A stretch of DNA of 47,362 bases from Alphaproteobacteria bacterium. GTDB taxonomy: Bacteria > Pseudomonadota > Alphaproteobacteria > Acetobacterales > Acetobacteraceae. The position numbers and the translations under genes are program-made. This document shows positions 9,548 to 19,766 of the stretch, piece by piece. Under the pieces are notes generated by a model. The model saw nothing but the letters and a program-made list of their open reading frames with translations. It did no database searches and was not told where the DNA came from. The DNA lies in assembly GCA_026400845.1 (NCBI GenBank), contig JAPLOH010000326.1, forward strand, positions 1-47,362, read 5' to 3'. Every line of letters begins with the position of its first letter. The first letter of the stretch is position 1.

Positions 9548-10429
9548 ATGGAACGCCGCACCATCTTCGGCGGTTGGCTACTGCCGGCGGCCTTCGTGCT
9601 GCCGCAGCTGCTGCTCACGGTGTTCTTCTTTCTGTGGCCGGCGGGCGAGGCGATCTATGGCAGCCTCACCCGGCAAGATGCCTTCGGCCTCAGGACGCAG
9701 TTCATCGGCCTCGAGAACTTCGTCGATTTGTTCGAGGACCCGCTCTACGTCGAGAGCATGTGGCGGACGGTGTATTTCTGCGCCGCCGTCAGCCTGCTTT
9801 CGATGAGCGTCGCCCTGCTGCTCGCGGTTTTCGCCGACCGTGAAATCGCCGGGCGCGGCTTCTACCGCACCATGCTGATCTGGCCCTACGCCATCGCCCC
9901 GGCGGTGGCCGCGGTGCTGTGGATTCTGCTGCTGCACCCGCAGATCGGCATGGTCGCGCACGGGCTGAAAGCCATCGGCGTGGTGTGGGACTACAAGATC
10001 AACGGCGGCCAGGCGATGCTGGTGGTGATCCTGGCTTCAGCCTGGAAGCAGGTGAGCTACAACTTCATCTTCTTCCTCGCCGGGCTGCAATCCATCCCCC
10101 GATCGGTGATCGAGGCGGCGCGCATGGATGGCGCGCGCGGCTGGCGGCGCTTCCGCACTATCATTTTCCCGCTGCTGGCACCCACCACCTTCTTTCTGCT
10201 GGTGGTGAACCTCGTCTACTCCGCCTTCGACACTTTCGGCACCATCCAAGCACTCACCCATGGCGGCCCCGGCAAATCCACCGAGACGCTGGTGGTGAAG
10301 GTCTACCGCGACGGCGTGGTGAACCTCGATCTCGGCGGCTCCTCCGCGCAGTCCGTAGTGTTGATGGTCGGCATAGTGGTGCTGACCGTGGTGCAGTTCC
10401 GCTTCCTCGGAAAGCGCGACAAGACATGA
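9548..10429 (+). CDS. ugpA: sn-glycerol-3-phosphate ABC transporter permease UgpA
   Basis: This 293-residue inner-membrane permease has about six hydrophobic segments, the first at residues 9-30. The cytoplasmic EAA loop that docks the ATPase reads [20 protein letters not shown] at about 194-213. It matches the UgpA/MalF-type permeases of carbohydrate (CUT1) importers. ATG 9548 lies 28 bases after the ugpB stop; an upstream extension would overlap ugpB and lacks family similarity. It pairs with UgpE. Confidence 0.92.
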   Translation: MERRTIFGGWLLPAAFVLPQLLLTVFFFLWPAGEAIYGSLTRQDAFGLRTQFIGLENFVDLFEDPLYVESMWRTVYFCAAVSLLSMSVALLLAVFADREIAGRGFYRTMLIWPYAIAPAVAAVLWILLLHPQIGMVAHGLKAIGVVWDYKINGGQAMLVVILASAWKQVSYNFIFFLAGLQSIPRSVIEAARMDGARGWRRFRTIIFPLLAPTTFFLLVVNLVYSAFDTFGTIQALTHGGPGKSTETLVVKVYRDGVVNLDLGGSSAQSVVLMVGIVVLTVVQFRFLGKRDKT

Positions 10430-10439
10430 GCGGCCGCCC

Positions 10440-11267
10440 ATGAGCTCCCGAACCGACTGGACCGCCCATATCGTGCTCTCCATCGGCGTGCTGCTGTTCG
10501 TGCTGCCGCTGTGGCTGGTATTCTCCGCCTCCACCCAGGACCCGGCGATGATCGGCCGCGGCGAGTTGAGCTTCATTCCCGGCAGCGGGATCGGCGTCTA
10601 CTGGAAGGTGCTGACCGAGGGGGCACCGGGGGTGGCGCCGGTGTGGCATTTGCTGATGGTCAGTTTCGGCATGGCGATCTCGATCGCGATCGGCAAAATC
10701 GTCATCTCCGTGCTCTCGGCCTATGCCATCGCCTTCTTCCGCTTCCCTTTCCGCCTCGTCTGCTTCTGGACGATCTTTTTCACCCTGATGCTGCCGGTTG
10801 AGGTGCGCATTATCCCGACCTATTCGGTGATGGCGGGTTTCGGCCTCATCAACAGCTTCACCGGCCTCACTTTGCCGCTGATTGCCTCGGCCACCGCGAC
10901 GCTGCTGTTCCGCCAGACCTTTCTCGCGGTGCCGGATGAGCTGGTGGAGGCGGCGCGGATGGATGGCGCCGGGCCGCTGCGCTTCCTGCGCGATATCCTG
11001 CTGCCGGTCTCCGGGGCGAATATCGCCGCGCTGTTCGTGATCCTGTTTGTCTATGGCTGGAACCAGTATCTCTGGCCGCTGCTGGTGGCGACCGACTCGC
11101 GGCTGGACACCATCGTCATCGGCATCGTCAAAATGATCGGGGCGGATACCTCGGTCGAATGGAACCGCGTCATGGCCACTGCGGTGCTGGCGATGCTGCC
11201 GCCGGTGGCGGTGGTGCTGCTGATGCAGACCTGGTTCGTCAAGGGCCTCACGGAAGGCGACAAGTAG
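10440..11267 (+). CDS. ugpE: sn-glycerol-3-phosphate ABC transporter permease UgpE
   Basis: This 275-residue permease has six predicted membrane segments, starting at about 10-30. Its EAA loop [20 protein letters not shown] lies near 170-190, and the segment [13 protein letters not shown] near the end is typical of MalG/UgpE subunits. It begins 10 bases after ugpA and ends one base before ugpC, consistent with one transcript. It forms the translocation pore with UgpA. Confidence 0.92.
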   Translation: MSSRTDWTAHIVLSIGVLLFVLPLWLVFSASTQDPAMIGRGELSFIPGSGIGVYWKVLTEGAPGVAPVWHLLMVSFGMAISIAIGKIVISVLSAYAIAFFRFPFRLVCFWTIFFTLMLPVEVRIIPTYSVMAGFGLINSFTGLTLPLIASATATLLFRQTFLAVPDELVEAARMDGAGPLRFLRDILLPVSGANIAALFVILFVYGWNQYLWPLLVATDSRLDTIVIGIVKMIGADTSVEWNRVMATAVLAMLPPVAVVLLMQTWFVKGLTEGDK

Positions 11268-11268
11268 C

Positions 11269-12336
<1,068 letters not shown>

Positions 12337-12403
12337 TCGGCTTGCGCCGGCGGCACCGCCGGGCGACACTCGCGCACACGAACAACGCGAGGGGACACAG
12401 GCC

Positions 12404-13318
12404 ATGAGCAATCCGGAAATTGACGCCCTGCGCGCCGAAATGGCCGCGCGGGTTCGCCCGACCGAACTCGCCGACATGCGCGCCGGGCTCGATGACCGCG
12501 GCCTCGCCTATGGCATTGCCGCCGATGTGCAGGTGGATGCGGTGAGCGCCGCCGGGGTGTCGGCGGAATGGACCTTCACGCCGAATGCCGATCCGCGCCG
12601 GGTGATCCTGTACTTCCACGGTGGCGGCTACGTCGTCGGCTCGCTCGACAGCCACCGCCACGTCGCCGCCGAGATCGGCCGCGCGGCGGCCACCCGGGTT
12701 CTGGCGCTGGGCTATCGGCTGGCGCCCGAGCACCCCTTCCCCGCCCCGATCGAGGATGCGCTGGCCGCCTATCGCTATTTGCTGGCCAGCGGCTTCGCGC
12801 CGGGCAACATCGCGCTTGCCGGCGACAGTGCCGGTGGCGGGCTGGCGGTGGCAGCGATGGTGGCGATCCGCGATGCCGGCCTGCCGCAGCCGGCCTGCGG
12901 CTGGACGATTTCGCCGTGGATCGACATGGAAAACACCGGCGGCTCCATCATCAGCAAATCGGCCGAAGACCCCAACGTGCAGAAGCCCGGGCTCGACATG
13001 ATGGCGACGACCTATCTCGCCGGCGGCGACAAGCGGAACCCGCTGGCCTCGCCGCTGCACGCCGATCTGCGCGGCCTCGCGCCGCTGCTGGTGCAGGTGG
13101 GCGCGGCCGAGACGCTGCTCGATGACGGCATCCGCCTCGCCGCCATCGCCGGCGCCGCCCATGTGGCGGTGACGATGGAGTTGTGGCCCGAGATGATCCA
13201 TGTCTGGCACCTCCACCACCCCCGCCTCGCCGCCGGCCGCAAGTCGATCGCCAATGGCGGCGCCTTCGTGCAGGCCAGCATGGACGGCGTAGCCCCGGTG
13301 ACGCCGCGGGTCGGCTAG
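12404..13318 (+). CDS. Alpha/beta hydrolase of the hormone-sensitive-lipase (GDxG) family
   Basis: This 304-residue cytosolic esterase or lipase has the oxyanion motif HGGG at 72-75 and the nucleophile elbow GDSAGG with Ser142. An acidic residue and a histidine of the triad are expected near 240-275, where [11 protein letters not shown] and EMIHVWHLH occur. The family hydrolyses short acyl esters; the substrate is not indicated. It starts 67 bases after ugpC, so it may be read through from the transporter operon, which would fit a glyceride-related ester. Confidence 0.88.
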   Translation: MSNPEIDALRAEMAARVRPTELADMRAGLDDRGLAYGIAADVQVDAVSAAGVSAEWTFTPNADPRRVILYFHGGGYVVGSLDSHRHVAAEIGRAAATRVLALGYRLAPEHPFPAPIEDALAAYRYLLASGFAPGNIALAGDSAGGGLAVAAMVAIRDAGLPQPACGWTISPWIDMENTGGSIISKSAEDPNVQKPGLDMMATTYLAGGDKRNPLASPLHADLRGLAPLLVQVGAAETLLDDGIRLAAIAGAAHVAVTMELWPEMIHVWHLHHPRLAAGRKSIANGGAFVQASMDGVAPVTPRVG

Positions 13319-13322
13319 CGTG

Positions 13323-14342
13323 ATGGTGCCGCTCTCGATCCTCGACCTCGCGCCGGTCCCCGAGGGCAGCGACGCCGGGCAGGCACTGCGCAATTCGGCC
13401 GATCTGGCGCGCCACGCCGAGGCGCTCGGCTATACCCGCTACTGGATGGCCGAGCATCACAACATGCCGGGCATCGCCAGCGCCGCCACCGCGGTGGCGC
13501 TGGCCCATGTGGCCGCCGGGACAAAGACGATCCGGCTGGGTGCCGGCGGGGTGATGCTGCCCAACCACGCGCCCCTGCTGATCGCCGAGCAGTTCGGCAC
13601 GCTCGCCGCCCTGCATCCCGGACGGATCGACCTCGGCGTCGGCCGCGCCCCGGGCAGCGACCAGATCGCGGCGCATGCGATGCGGCGCAGCCTCAGCCAG
13701 GAAGATGACTTCCCGCGCGATGTGATCGAGCTTATCGACTATTTCCGCCCCACCAGGCCCGGCCAGCAGCTCCAGGCGGTGCCCGGCGCCGGTCTCAACG
13801 TCCCGGTGTGGATCCTGGGATCGAGCACCTATGGCGCACAACTCGCCGCCGCGCTCGGCCTTCCCTACGCGTTTGCCTCGCATTTCGCACCCGATCAGAT
13901 GTACGAGGCGATCTCCATCTATCGCGAGCGGTTCCGGCCATCGGAGTGGCTGGCGGCCCCCCGCGTGATGCTCGGCATCAATGTGTTCGCGGCCGACAGC
14001 GACGCCGAGGCGAAGCGGCTGTTCTCATCGCTGCAACAAGCATTCATCAACCTACGCAGCGGCCGGCCAGGCAAACTGCCGCCCCCCGTCGATGACATGG
14101 ATGCCCGTCTTGATCCCCGCGCGCGTGTGATGCTGGAGCGCGCGCTGTCATGCGCGGTGGTCGGCGGGCCGGCCACGATCCGGACCGGGCTGGCCGATTT
14201 CATCAGCCGCACGGGAGCCGACGAGTTGATGGTGACGGCCCAGATCTTCGACCATTCGGCGCGGCGACGTTCCTTCGAGCTGCTGGCCGGCGTACGGCGT
14301 GAAATGGCAGTGATGGCTCCGGATATCCGCACAGCCGAATAG
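13323..14342 (+). CDS. LLM-class flavin-dependent monooxygenase
   Basis: This 339-residue luciferase-like protein carries [12 protein letters not shown] at the N-terminus, then [19 protein letters not shown] and the flavin-site segment [13 protein letters not shown]. That pattern is typical of the bacterial-luciferase family subgroup near YhbW/MsnO8. It probably uses FMNH2 and O2 on an unknown substrate. ATG 13323 is chosen over GTG 13320, which directly abuts it; the preceding hydrolase ends 4 bases upstream, so the two are likely cotranscribed. Confidence 0.88.
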   Translation: MVPLSILDLAPVPEGSDAGQALRNSADLARHAEALGYTRYWMAEHHNMPGIASAATAVALAHVAAGTKTIRLGAGGVMLPNHAPLLIAEQFGTLAALHPGRIDLGVGRAPGSDQIAAHAMRRSLSQEDDFPRDVIELIDYFRPTRPGQQLQAVPGAGLNVPVWILGSSTYGAQLAAALGLPYAFASHFAPDQMYEAISIYRERFRPSEWLAAPRVMLGINVFAADSDAEAKRLFSSLQQAFINLRSGRPGKLPPPVDDMDARLDPRARVMLERALSCAVVGGPATIRTGLADFISRTGADELMVTAQIFDHSARRRSFELLAGVRREMAVMAPDIRTAE

Positions 14343-14727
14343 GTGGCCGGCATGCCGCGGTCGTGGATCGTCTCGGCGTTGGAGAACCCCGAGGTCAGCC
14401 GTCAGTGGCCGACGCTGCCCGCAGGATGGCGTCGGCCAAAAAAATACCCTGCTAAGTCATTGACTCAGCAGGGCAAGGATACAGGGAGGCTTAACGTCCG
14501 GGAGACGCGGGGGCATATCGCCCCCGACCCTACCCGCAGGCAGGAACATTGACTAAGCGCGCACCGTCGCGCCCATCGCCGCAATCCCGCGCGCGACAAT
14601 CCGTCACTCCAATGCAACCAACCATAGCGGATCGCCCATTCCTGACATGAGCCCGTTGCATTGCAGATAAGTCAGAACATGGAGGAACTGCATCAACCCT
14701 TTGAGTTGACGCGGTTTCCGGGGAAAT
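14343..14727. other. Intergenic gap with two hairpins, no supported gene
   Basis: This 385-base gap lies between convergent genes. A small open frame starting at its left edge has no recognisable protein character. Two stem-loops stand out: the minus-strand terminator described separately, and a perfect 7-bp stem, 14508-14514 (CGGGGGC) with 14520-14526 (GCCCCCG), around loop ATATC. Nothing else was recognised. Confidence 0.6.
14438..14473 (-). terminator. Rho-independent terminator for the trxB-LysR transcript
   Basis: Positions 14447-14459 and 14461-14473 form a 13-bp stem with one mismatch. On the minus strand it is followed after two bases by a run of seven T (plus-strand A at 14438-14444). 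It lies about 255 bases beyond the stop of the minus-strand LysR gene and is oriented to end that transcript. Confidence 0.7.
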
Positions 14728-15621
14728 TTATTGCCGATCCCCGCGCTGTTGCAGCTTCGCCAGCAGGAAGTCTCGGAACACCGCCACCCGCTTGGAATTC
14801 CGCAGTTCCTCGGGGTAGACGAAGAACACGTCCACCTTGGGGGGGCGGATATCGGTCATGATCCGCACCAGGCCCTCATCCTCCGGGTTGAGATAATCGG
14901 GCAGTGCGGCGATGCCGAGGCCGGCCTTCACCGCGAGCGTCATGGCCATCAGGCTGTTGACTTCCAGCAGTCCACGCCGCGGGCTGCCGGGCCGGCGGCC
15001 GAGCTCGGCCAGCCAGTTGATGTCCTGCACCGGCGGGCGATACTCGCCGAACAGCACCAGCTTGTGGGCGTCGAGATCCTCGGCGCGCAGTGGGGTGCCG
15101 TGGCGCGTGAGGTAGTCGGGCGACGCACAGACGACCCATTCAATCGCAGTGAGATGGCGCTGCACCAGGTCGGGCTGGCGCGGCGGATGCATGCGGATGG
15201 CGACGTCGGCCTCGCGCATGGCAAGGTCGAGATCGGAGTCGTCCAGCAGCAGTTGCACCTGCACGTCGGGGTATTGGTCGAGGAAGTCCTTCAGCCGGGG
15301 CGCCAACCACTTGGCGCCGAAGCCCACCGTGGTCGTGATCTTCAGCCGCCCGGCCGGTTTCTCCTTGCTTTCGGTGAGCAGCGCCTCGGTCATCGCGAGC
15401 TTGGCGAACACCTCGCGCACCGTGCGGTTGAGGCTCTCCCCCTGTTCGGTGAGGATCAACCCCCGCGCATGGCGGTGGAACAGCGGCACCTGCAGCGTCT
15501 CCTCGAGCGCCGAGATCTGCCGCGACACGGCCGACTGGCTGAGGTTCAGCGTATCGCCGGCATGCGTGAAGCTGCCCGCTTCGGCCACCGCGTGGAATAC
15601 GCGCAGCTTGTCCCAGTCCAT
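14728..15621 (-). CDS. lsrB: LysR-family regulator of the LsrB/VtlR type
   Basis: This 297-residue regulator has a winged helix-turn-helix at 1-65 (MDWDKLRVFHAVAEAGSFTH, then LSQSAVSRQISALE) and a LysR substrate-binding domain from about 92. The segment VPLFHRHARGLILTEQGE matches the LsrB/VtlR group, and lsrB sits next to trxB in several alphaproteobacteria, as here. Members regulate oxidative-stress and envelope genes and small RNAs. It begins 65 bases downstream of trxB on the same strand, so cotranscription is likely. The symbol rests on resemblance and synteny recalled from the family. Confidence 0.82.
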   Translation of the reverse strand: MDWDKLRVFHAVAEAGSFTHAGDTLNLSQSAVSRQISALEETLQVPLFHRHARGLILTEQGESLNRTVREVFAKLAMTEALLTESKEKPAGRLKITTTVGFGAKWLAPRLKDFLDQYPDVQVQLLLDDSDLDLAMREADVAIRMHPPRQPDLVQRHLTAIEWVVCASPDYLTRHGTPLRAEDLDAHKLVLFGEYRPPVQDINWLAELGRRPGSPRRGLLEVNSLMAMTLAVKAGLGIAALPDYLNPEDEGLVRIMTDIRPPKVDVFFVYPEELRNSKRVAVFRDFLLAKLQQRGDRQ

Positions 15622-15686
15622 CAGCCCCTCATCCCCCGCCGATCTTCACCCGGCCGGAAATGTCCGGCCGCGGCGCACGGCGAAAT

Positions 15687-16655
15687 CTATTGTGCCGCCT
15701 TTATCGAGTCGGCGTCATGCCCTGCCAACCATTTTTCCACTTCCAGCGCCGCCATGCACCCGGTTCCTGCCGCGGTGACCGCCTGGCGCCATGTTTTATC
15801 CTGCACATCGCCCGCCGCGAACACGCCGGGCACCGATGTGCGGGTGCTGCCGGGGGTGGTGACGATATACCCGTCCGAGTCGCAGGTGACCTGTTGTTTA
15901 AAAATCGCGGTGGTCGGCGAATGGCCAATGGCGACGAACACCCCGTCCACCGCGATCTCGCTCGCCACCCCGGACTTCACATTGCGCAGCCTGGCCCCGG
16001 TGACAGAGAGCGGCCCCTCGCTGCCGGTGATCTCCTCGACAACGGCGTCCCACACCACGGTCACCTTCGGATTGGCGAACAGCCGCTGCTGGAGGATCTT
16101 CTCGGCGCGGAAACTGTCGCGCCGGTGCACCAGGGTGACGGAGGACGCATGATGGGTAAGATAGAGCGCCTCCTCCACCGCCGTGTTGCCGCCACCGATC
16201 ACCGCCACCTTCTTGCCGCGGAAAAAGAACCCGTCGCAGGTGGCGCAGGCGGAAACCCCGAAGCCCTGGAACCGCTGCTCCGAGGGCAGGCCGAGCCAGC
16301 GCGCCTGGGCGCCGGTGGCGATGATAACAGCGTCCGCTAGGTAGACATCGCCCGAGTCGCCAATGCAGCGGAACGGACGCGCCGAGAAATCCACCGCGGT
16401 GATGATGTCATGGACGATCTCGGTGCCGACGTGGCGCGCCTGGGCCTCCATCTGCTCCATCAGCCACGGGCCCTGGATGGTTTCGGCGAAGCCCGGATAG
16501 TTCTCGACGTCGGTGGTGATGGTGAGCTGCCCGCCCGGCTGGAGACCAGCCACCAGCATCGGGTTCAGCGCGGCGCGGGCGGCGTAGATCGCCGCCGTAT
16601 AGCCGGCGGGGCCGGCACCGATGATGAGGACGCGTGGGCGGTGAGTGGCGGGCAT
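15687..16655 (-). CDS. trxB: Thioredoxin-disulfide reductase
   Basis: This 322-residue flavoenzyme reduces thioredoxin with NADPH. The FAD motif GAGPAG lies at 13-18, the redox-active CATC at 137-140, the NADPH motif GGGNTA at 154-159, and the second FAD contact GVFAAGDVQD near 285-294. Length and motif spacing are those of low-molecular-weight TrxB. ATG 16655 begins the conserved domain. It diverges from lrp with 179 bases between the starts. Confidence 0.95.
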   Translation of the reverse strand: MPATHRPRVLIIGAGPAGYTAAIYAARAALNPMLVAGLQPGGQLTITTDVENYPGFAETIQGPWLMEQMEAQARHVGTEIVHDIITAVDFSARPFRCIGDSGDVYLADAVIIATGAQARWLGLPSEQRFQGFGVSACATCDGFFFRGKKVAVIGGGNTAVEEALYLTHHASSVTLVHRRDSFRAEKILQQRLFANPKVTVVWDAVVEEITGSEGPLSVTGARLRNVKSGVASEIAVDGVFVAIGHSPTTAIFKQQVTCDSDGYIVTTPGSTRTSVPGVFAAGDVQDKTWRQAVTAAGTGCMAALEVEKWLAGHDADSIKAAQ

Positions 16656-16752
16656 GGGCGATCGATCCGGCGAACTTGCCGGGCGACCATAGCGGGCGCC
16701 GGCCCCGCAGGACAAGGAAGTGCGGCTACCGCCCTTGCGGCGGGGCCCTCGT

Positions 16753-16765
16753 GCAATAATATTGC
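16753..16765. promoter_or_regulatory. AT-rich inverted repeat between trxB and lrp (possible Lrp operator)
   Basis: GCAAT and ATTGC flank a central AAT at 16753-16765, the most AT-rich stretch of the trxB/lrp divergent spacer, 70 bases before lrp. Lrp-family proteins bind AT-rich imperfect palindromes and often autoregulate. Assignment as operator is inference. Confidence 0.35.
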
Positions 16766-16834
16766 GTGGGACATAACGTCGCCGAAAGATGCGGCGACCG
16801 ACCTCACCAACCCGCTCCAGGACCAGCCAGCCGC

Positions 16835-17320
16835 ATGAAGCCTCTCCCGACCGAAGCCGGCGCCAATGCGCTCGACGCCATCGACCGACGCATCCTCTCC
16901 GAATTGCAGGCCGACGGACGGATGACCAACGTGGAACTCGCCCGCCGCGCCGGGATTTCCGCGCCGCCCTGCCTGCGCCGGGTGCGTCGGCTGGAGGAGG
17001 CCGGGATCATTCGCGGCTACCACGCCGATACCGACCCGCAGATGCTCGGCTGGGAAATCACCTTCTTCGCCGTCGTCGGGCTGGAAAGCCAGAAGGAGAC
17101 GGTGCTGGCGGCCTTCGAGGCATTGGTGGCCGGCTGGCCCGAGGTGCGCGAATGCCACATGATCCGCGGCGGCAGCGACTTCCTGATCAAGCTGGTGGCG
17201 CGCGACACCGCCCATGAAAACCAGCTCACCACAAGGCTGACCGGCGCGGCCAGCGTCTCGCGGGTGCAGACGCTGCAAACCATCCGCACCAGCCGCAGCC
17301 TCGCGGGCGTGCCGCTCTGA
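16835..17320 (+). CDS. Lrp/AsnC-family transcriptional regulator
   Basis: This 161-residue protein has an N-terminal helix-turn-helix (LDAIDRRILSELQADGRMTN, then LARRAGISAPPCLRRVRRLE) and a C-terminal RAM ligand-binding domain (GSDFLIKLVARD). It is an amino-acid-responsive DNA-binding protein of normal length. ATG 16835 is the conserved start. It diverges from trxB and is followed within a few bases by a membrane glycosyltransferase and two PLP enzymes, so it may control its own operon. Confidence 0.92.
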   Translation: MKPLPTEAGANALDAIDRRILSELQADGRMTNVELARRAGISAPPCLRRVRRLEEAGIIRGYHADTDPQMLGWEITFFAVVGLESQKETVLAAFEALVAGWPEVRECHMIRGGSDFLIKLVARDTAHENQLTTRLTGAASVSRVQTLQTIRTSRSLAGVPL

Positions 17321-17322
17321 AC

Positions 17323-18780
17323 CTGCCCCGCTGGGCCTGGGCCGCACTGGCGGCCCTGACTCTGGCCCGGCTCGCCGTCGCCGCCGCGATGCCGCTGGCG
17401 CCGGACGAGGCGTACTACTGGGTATGGTCACGCGCTTTGGCGCCGGGCTATCTCGATCATCCCCCGATGGTGGCGCTGTGGATTTGGGTCGGCACCGCCT
17501 TGCTCGGCGATGGCGCGCTCGGGGTGCGGCTGCTCGCGCCCCTCTCGGCCGCGCTCGGTTCCATCCTGCTCGCCACCGCCGGGGAGGATCTCCTGCCCGG
17601 CCGCCGCGCCGGGCTGTTGGCGGCCGGACTGCTGAATGCCACGCTGCTGTTCGGTGTCGGCGCGGTGACGATGACGCCGGATACCCCGGTGCTGTTCTTC
17701 TGGACCGCCGCACTCTGGGCGCTCGGCCGGCTGGTGGCGACGGGACAGGCACGCTGGTGGCTCGTCGCGGGGGGGGGGATCGGGCTGGCGGCGGCAAGCA
17801 AATACACCGGCTTCCTGCTGGGTTTCGGCGTGCTGCTCTGGGTGCTGGCGGTGCCCACGATGCGGCCCTGGCTGCGCCGGCCGGCGCCCTGGCTCGGCGG
17901 GCTGCTGGCCGCCCTGGTGTTCGCCCCGGTGCTGGCGTGGAACGCGGCGCATGACTGGGCAAGCTTCGCCAAGCAGGGCGGCCGAGCGGGGGTGTTCGAT
18001 GCCTCGCGCGCGCCCCAGTTTCTCGGCGAGTTGATCGGCGGCCAGCTTGGCCTCGCCACCCCCGTCATCGCCGTGCTGTGCGCCGCCGGCATGGTGCTGA
18101 CCGCGAGGCGGCTGCGCAACCGCGATCCCGCGTGGTCCCTGCTCGCCGCGCTCTCGTTGCTGCCATCGTTGCTATTCCTCGAGCATGCGCTGGGCGACCG
18201 GGTGCAGGCCAATTGGCCGGCGGTAATATACCCGGCCGCCGCAATCGCCGTCGCCGGGCTGGGCCCGCGATGGCGCCGCGCCGTCGTGCCCGGCATCGCT
18301 CTCGGCTTCGCGCTCACCGTCCTCGCCTGGGCCCAGGCGAGCCTCGCCCCCTTCGCGCTGCCGATGCGGCTCGACCCGACGCTGCTGCGCCTCGGCGGCT
18401 GGGAGCGGCTCGCCGCCGATATCGAGGCCGAACGCGGCCGCACCGGCCTGGCGTTTGTGGTGTCCGACAACTACGGCCACGCCGCGTTGCTCGCCCGTCT
18501 GTTGCCGCGCGAAACCCCGGTTTACGCGATCGAGGCGCGCTGGCGCTATTTCGACCTGCCTGCCGCCGCGATCGCCGGGCGGAGCGGGCTGCTGGTCCGC
18601 TCCGCCCGGCGCGACGCGACGCCCCCGGACGGCTGGGCGGAAATTTCATTGACCGGCACGCTGGAGCGTGCCCGCAATGGGATGACGGCGGAGGGATTTC
18701 GGCTCTATCGTGTCACCGGCCAAGCGGATGGCGGCACGGCGGGCGGCGAGCCCGTGGTCGCGATGCCCCGCCTGCGCTGA
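17323..18780 (+). CDS. ArnT/PMT-like family 39 membrane glycosyltransferase
   Basis: This is a polytopic inner-membrane protein with the family hallmark PLAPDEAYYWVWS, whose acidic residue is catalytic in GT39 enzymes using lipid-linked sugar donors. About ten hydrophobic segments cover residues 5-345; the C-terminal 120 residues are soluble. The first ATG is at 17389, but the frame upstream encodes a membrane helix (RWAWAALAALTLARLAVAAA) expected before DEAYYW, so I place the start at CTG 17323, 3 bases after the lrp stop; no in-frame ATG, GTG or TTG is nearby. A ten-G tract (17769-17778) lies inside the gene. Acceptor unknown: lipid A, another lipid or protein. Confidence 0.8.
   Translation: MPRWAWAALAALTLARLAVAAAMPLAPDEAYYWVWSRALAPGYLDHPPMVALWIWVGTALLGDGALGVRLLAPLSAALGSILLATAGEDLLPGRRAGLLAAGLLNATLLFGVGAVTMTPDTPVLFFWTAALWALGRLVATGQARWWLVAGGGIGLAAASKYTGFLLGFGVLLWVLAVPTMRPWLRRPAPWLGGLLAALVFAPVLAWNAAHDWASFAKQGGRAGVFDASRAPQFLGELIGGQLGLATPVIAVLCAAGMVLTARRLRNRDPAWSLLAALSLLPSLLFLEHALGDRVQANWPAVIYPAAAIAVAGLGPRWRRAVVPGIALGFALTVLAWAQASLAPFALPMRLDPTLLRLGGWERLAADIEAERGRTGLAFVVSDNYGHAALLARLLPRETPVYAIEARWRYFDLPAAAIAGRSGLLVRSARRDATPPDGWAEISLTGTLERARNGMTAEGFRLYRVTGQADGGTAGGEPVVAMPRLR
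17769..17778 (+). repeat. Ten-G homopolymer inside the GT39 gene
   Basis: An uninterrupted run of ten G encodes the end of an Ala codon and three Gly codons (VAGGGI). The present length keeps the frame intact. Any single-base change would truncate the protein after about 150 residues. Confidence 0.9.
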
Positions 18781-18791
18781 GGAGGACCGCC

Positions 18792-19766
18792 ATGCAGATC
18801 CCCACCCACCAGGACGTGCTCGACGCCCGCGCCCGCATCACGCCGCATATCGTGCGCACCCCGATGATGCGCCACCGCCTGCTCGACGACCTCACCGGGG
18901 GAACCATCCTGGTCAAGCCCGAGCCCTTGCAGCGCACCGGCAGCTTCAAGCTGCGCGGCGCCACCAACGCCATCCTCAAATTGAACGACGCCCAACGCCG
19001 GGCGGGGGTGGTCACCCATTCCTCGGGCAATCACGGCCAGGCCACCGCCTGCGCCGCCGCCTCGGTCGGCGCCCGCGCGACAGTGTTCATGCCGGCCGAC
19101 GCGCCGCGCATCAAGATGGAGAGCACCCGCCGCTGGGGGGCCGAGATCATCCACTATGACCGGGTGAGCGACGATCGCGAGGCCCTCACCCGCGCCCATT
19201 CCGAACGCACCGGGGCGGTGATGGTGCCGCCGTTCGACCATGCCGACGTCATCGCCGGGCAGGGCACGCTGGCACTCGAACTCGCCGAGGACGCCAAGGC
19301 CGCCGGGCTCACAATGGACGCGCTGCTGGTCTGCACCGGCGGCGGCGGCCTGGTGGCCGGCTGCGCGCTTGGCATCGAGGGCGCCTCGCCCGGCACCCTT
19401 GTCTATGCGGTAGAACCGGAGGGTTGGGACGACACCGCCCGCTCGCTGGTCAGCGGATCGCGCCTCGGCAATGCGCCGGGAGGATCGATGCTGTGCGACG
19501 CGCTGCTTTCGAAAATGCCCGGAAAACTCACCTTCGAGGTCAACCAGCACCGCCTCGCCGGCGGGCTCGCGGTGAGCGACGCCGAGGTTCTGGCCGCCAT
19601 CGCTTTCGCCTTCAGCCATTTGAAACTCGTGGTCGAGCCCGGCGGCGCGGTGTGTCTGGCCGCCCTGCTGGCTGGCAAGTTCAACGCGCGGGGAAAAGTG
19701 GTGGGCATCGTGGTCAGCGGCGGCAACGTCGATCCGGCCGTTTTCGGAAGGGCACTCGCGGCATGA
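18792..19766 (+). CDS. PLP-dependent threonine dehydratase / serine racemase-like enzyme
   Basis: This 324-residue fold-type II PLP enzyme has the Schiff-base lysine in GSFKLRG (Lys53), the Asn-containing loop SSGNHGQATA near 77 and the phosphate-binding TGGGGLVAG near 178. It lacks the C-terminal ACT regulatory domains of biosynthetic IlvA, so it resembles catabolic threonine dehydratase, serine racemase or hydroxyaspartate dehydratase. ATG 18792 follows a GGAGG site. Its ATGA overlap with the next gene (19763-19766) and the upstream Lrp gene point to amino-acid catabolism. Confidence 0.87.
   Translation: MQIPTHQDVLDARARITPHIVRTPMMRHRLLDDLTGGTILVKPEPLQRTGSFKLRGATNAILKLNDAQRRAGVVTHSSGNHGQATACAAASVGARATVFMPADAPRIKMESTRRWGAEIIHYDRVSDDREALTRAHSERTGAVMVPPFDHADVIAGQGTLALELAEDAKAAGLTMDALLVCTGGGGLVAGCALGIEGASPGTLVYAVEPEGWDDTARSLVSGSRLGNAPGGSMLCDALLSKMPGKLTFEVNQHRLAGGLAVSDAEVLAAIAFAFSHLKLVVEPGGAVCLAALLAGKFNARGKVVGIVVSGGNVDPAVFGRALAA

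Noticed and set aside
18078-18790. Plus-strand frame overlapping the end of the GT39 gene and fused to the PLP enzyme
   Set aside because: The PLP enzyme starts at ATG 18792 with a strong GGAGG site. The upstream part is an out-of-frame reading of the GT39 gene.
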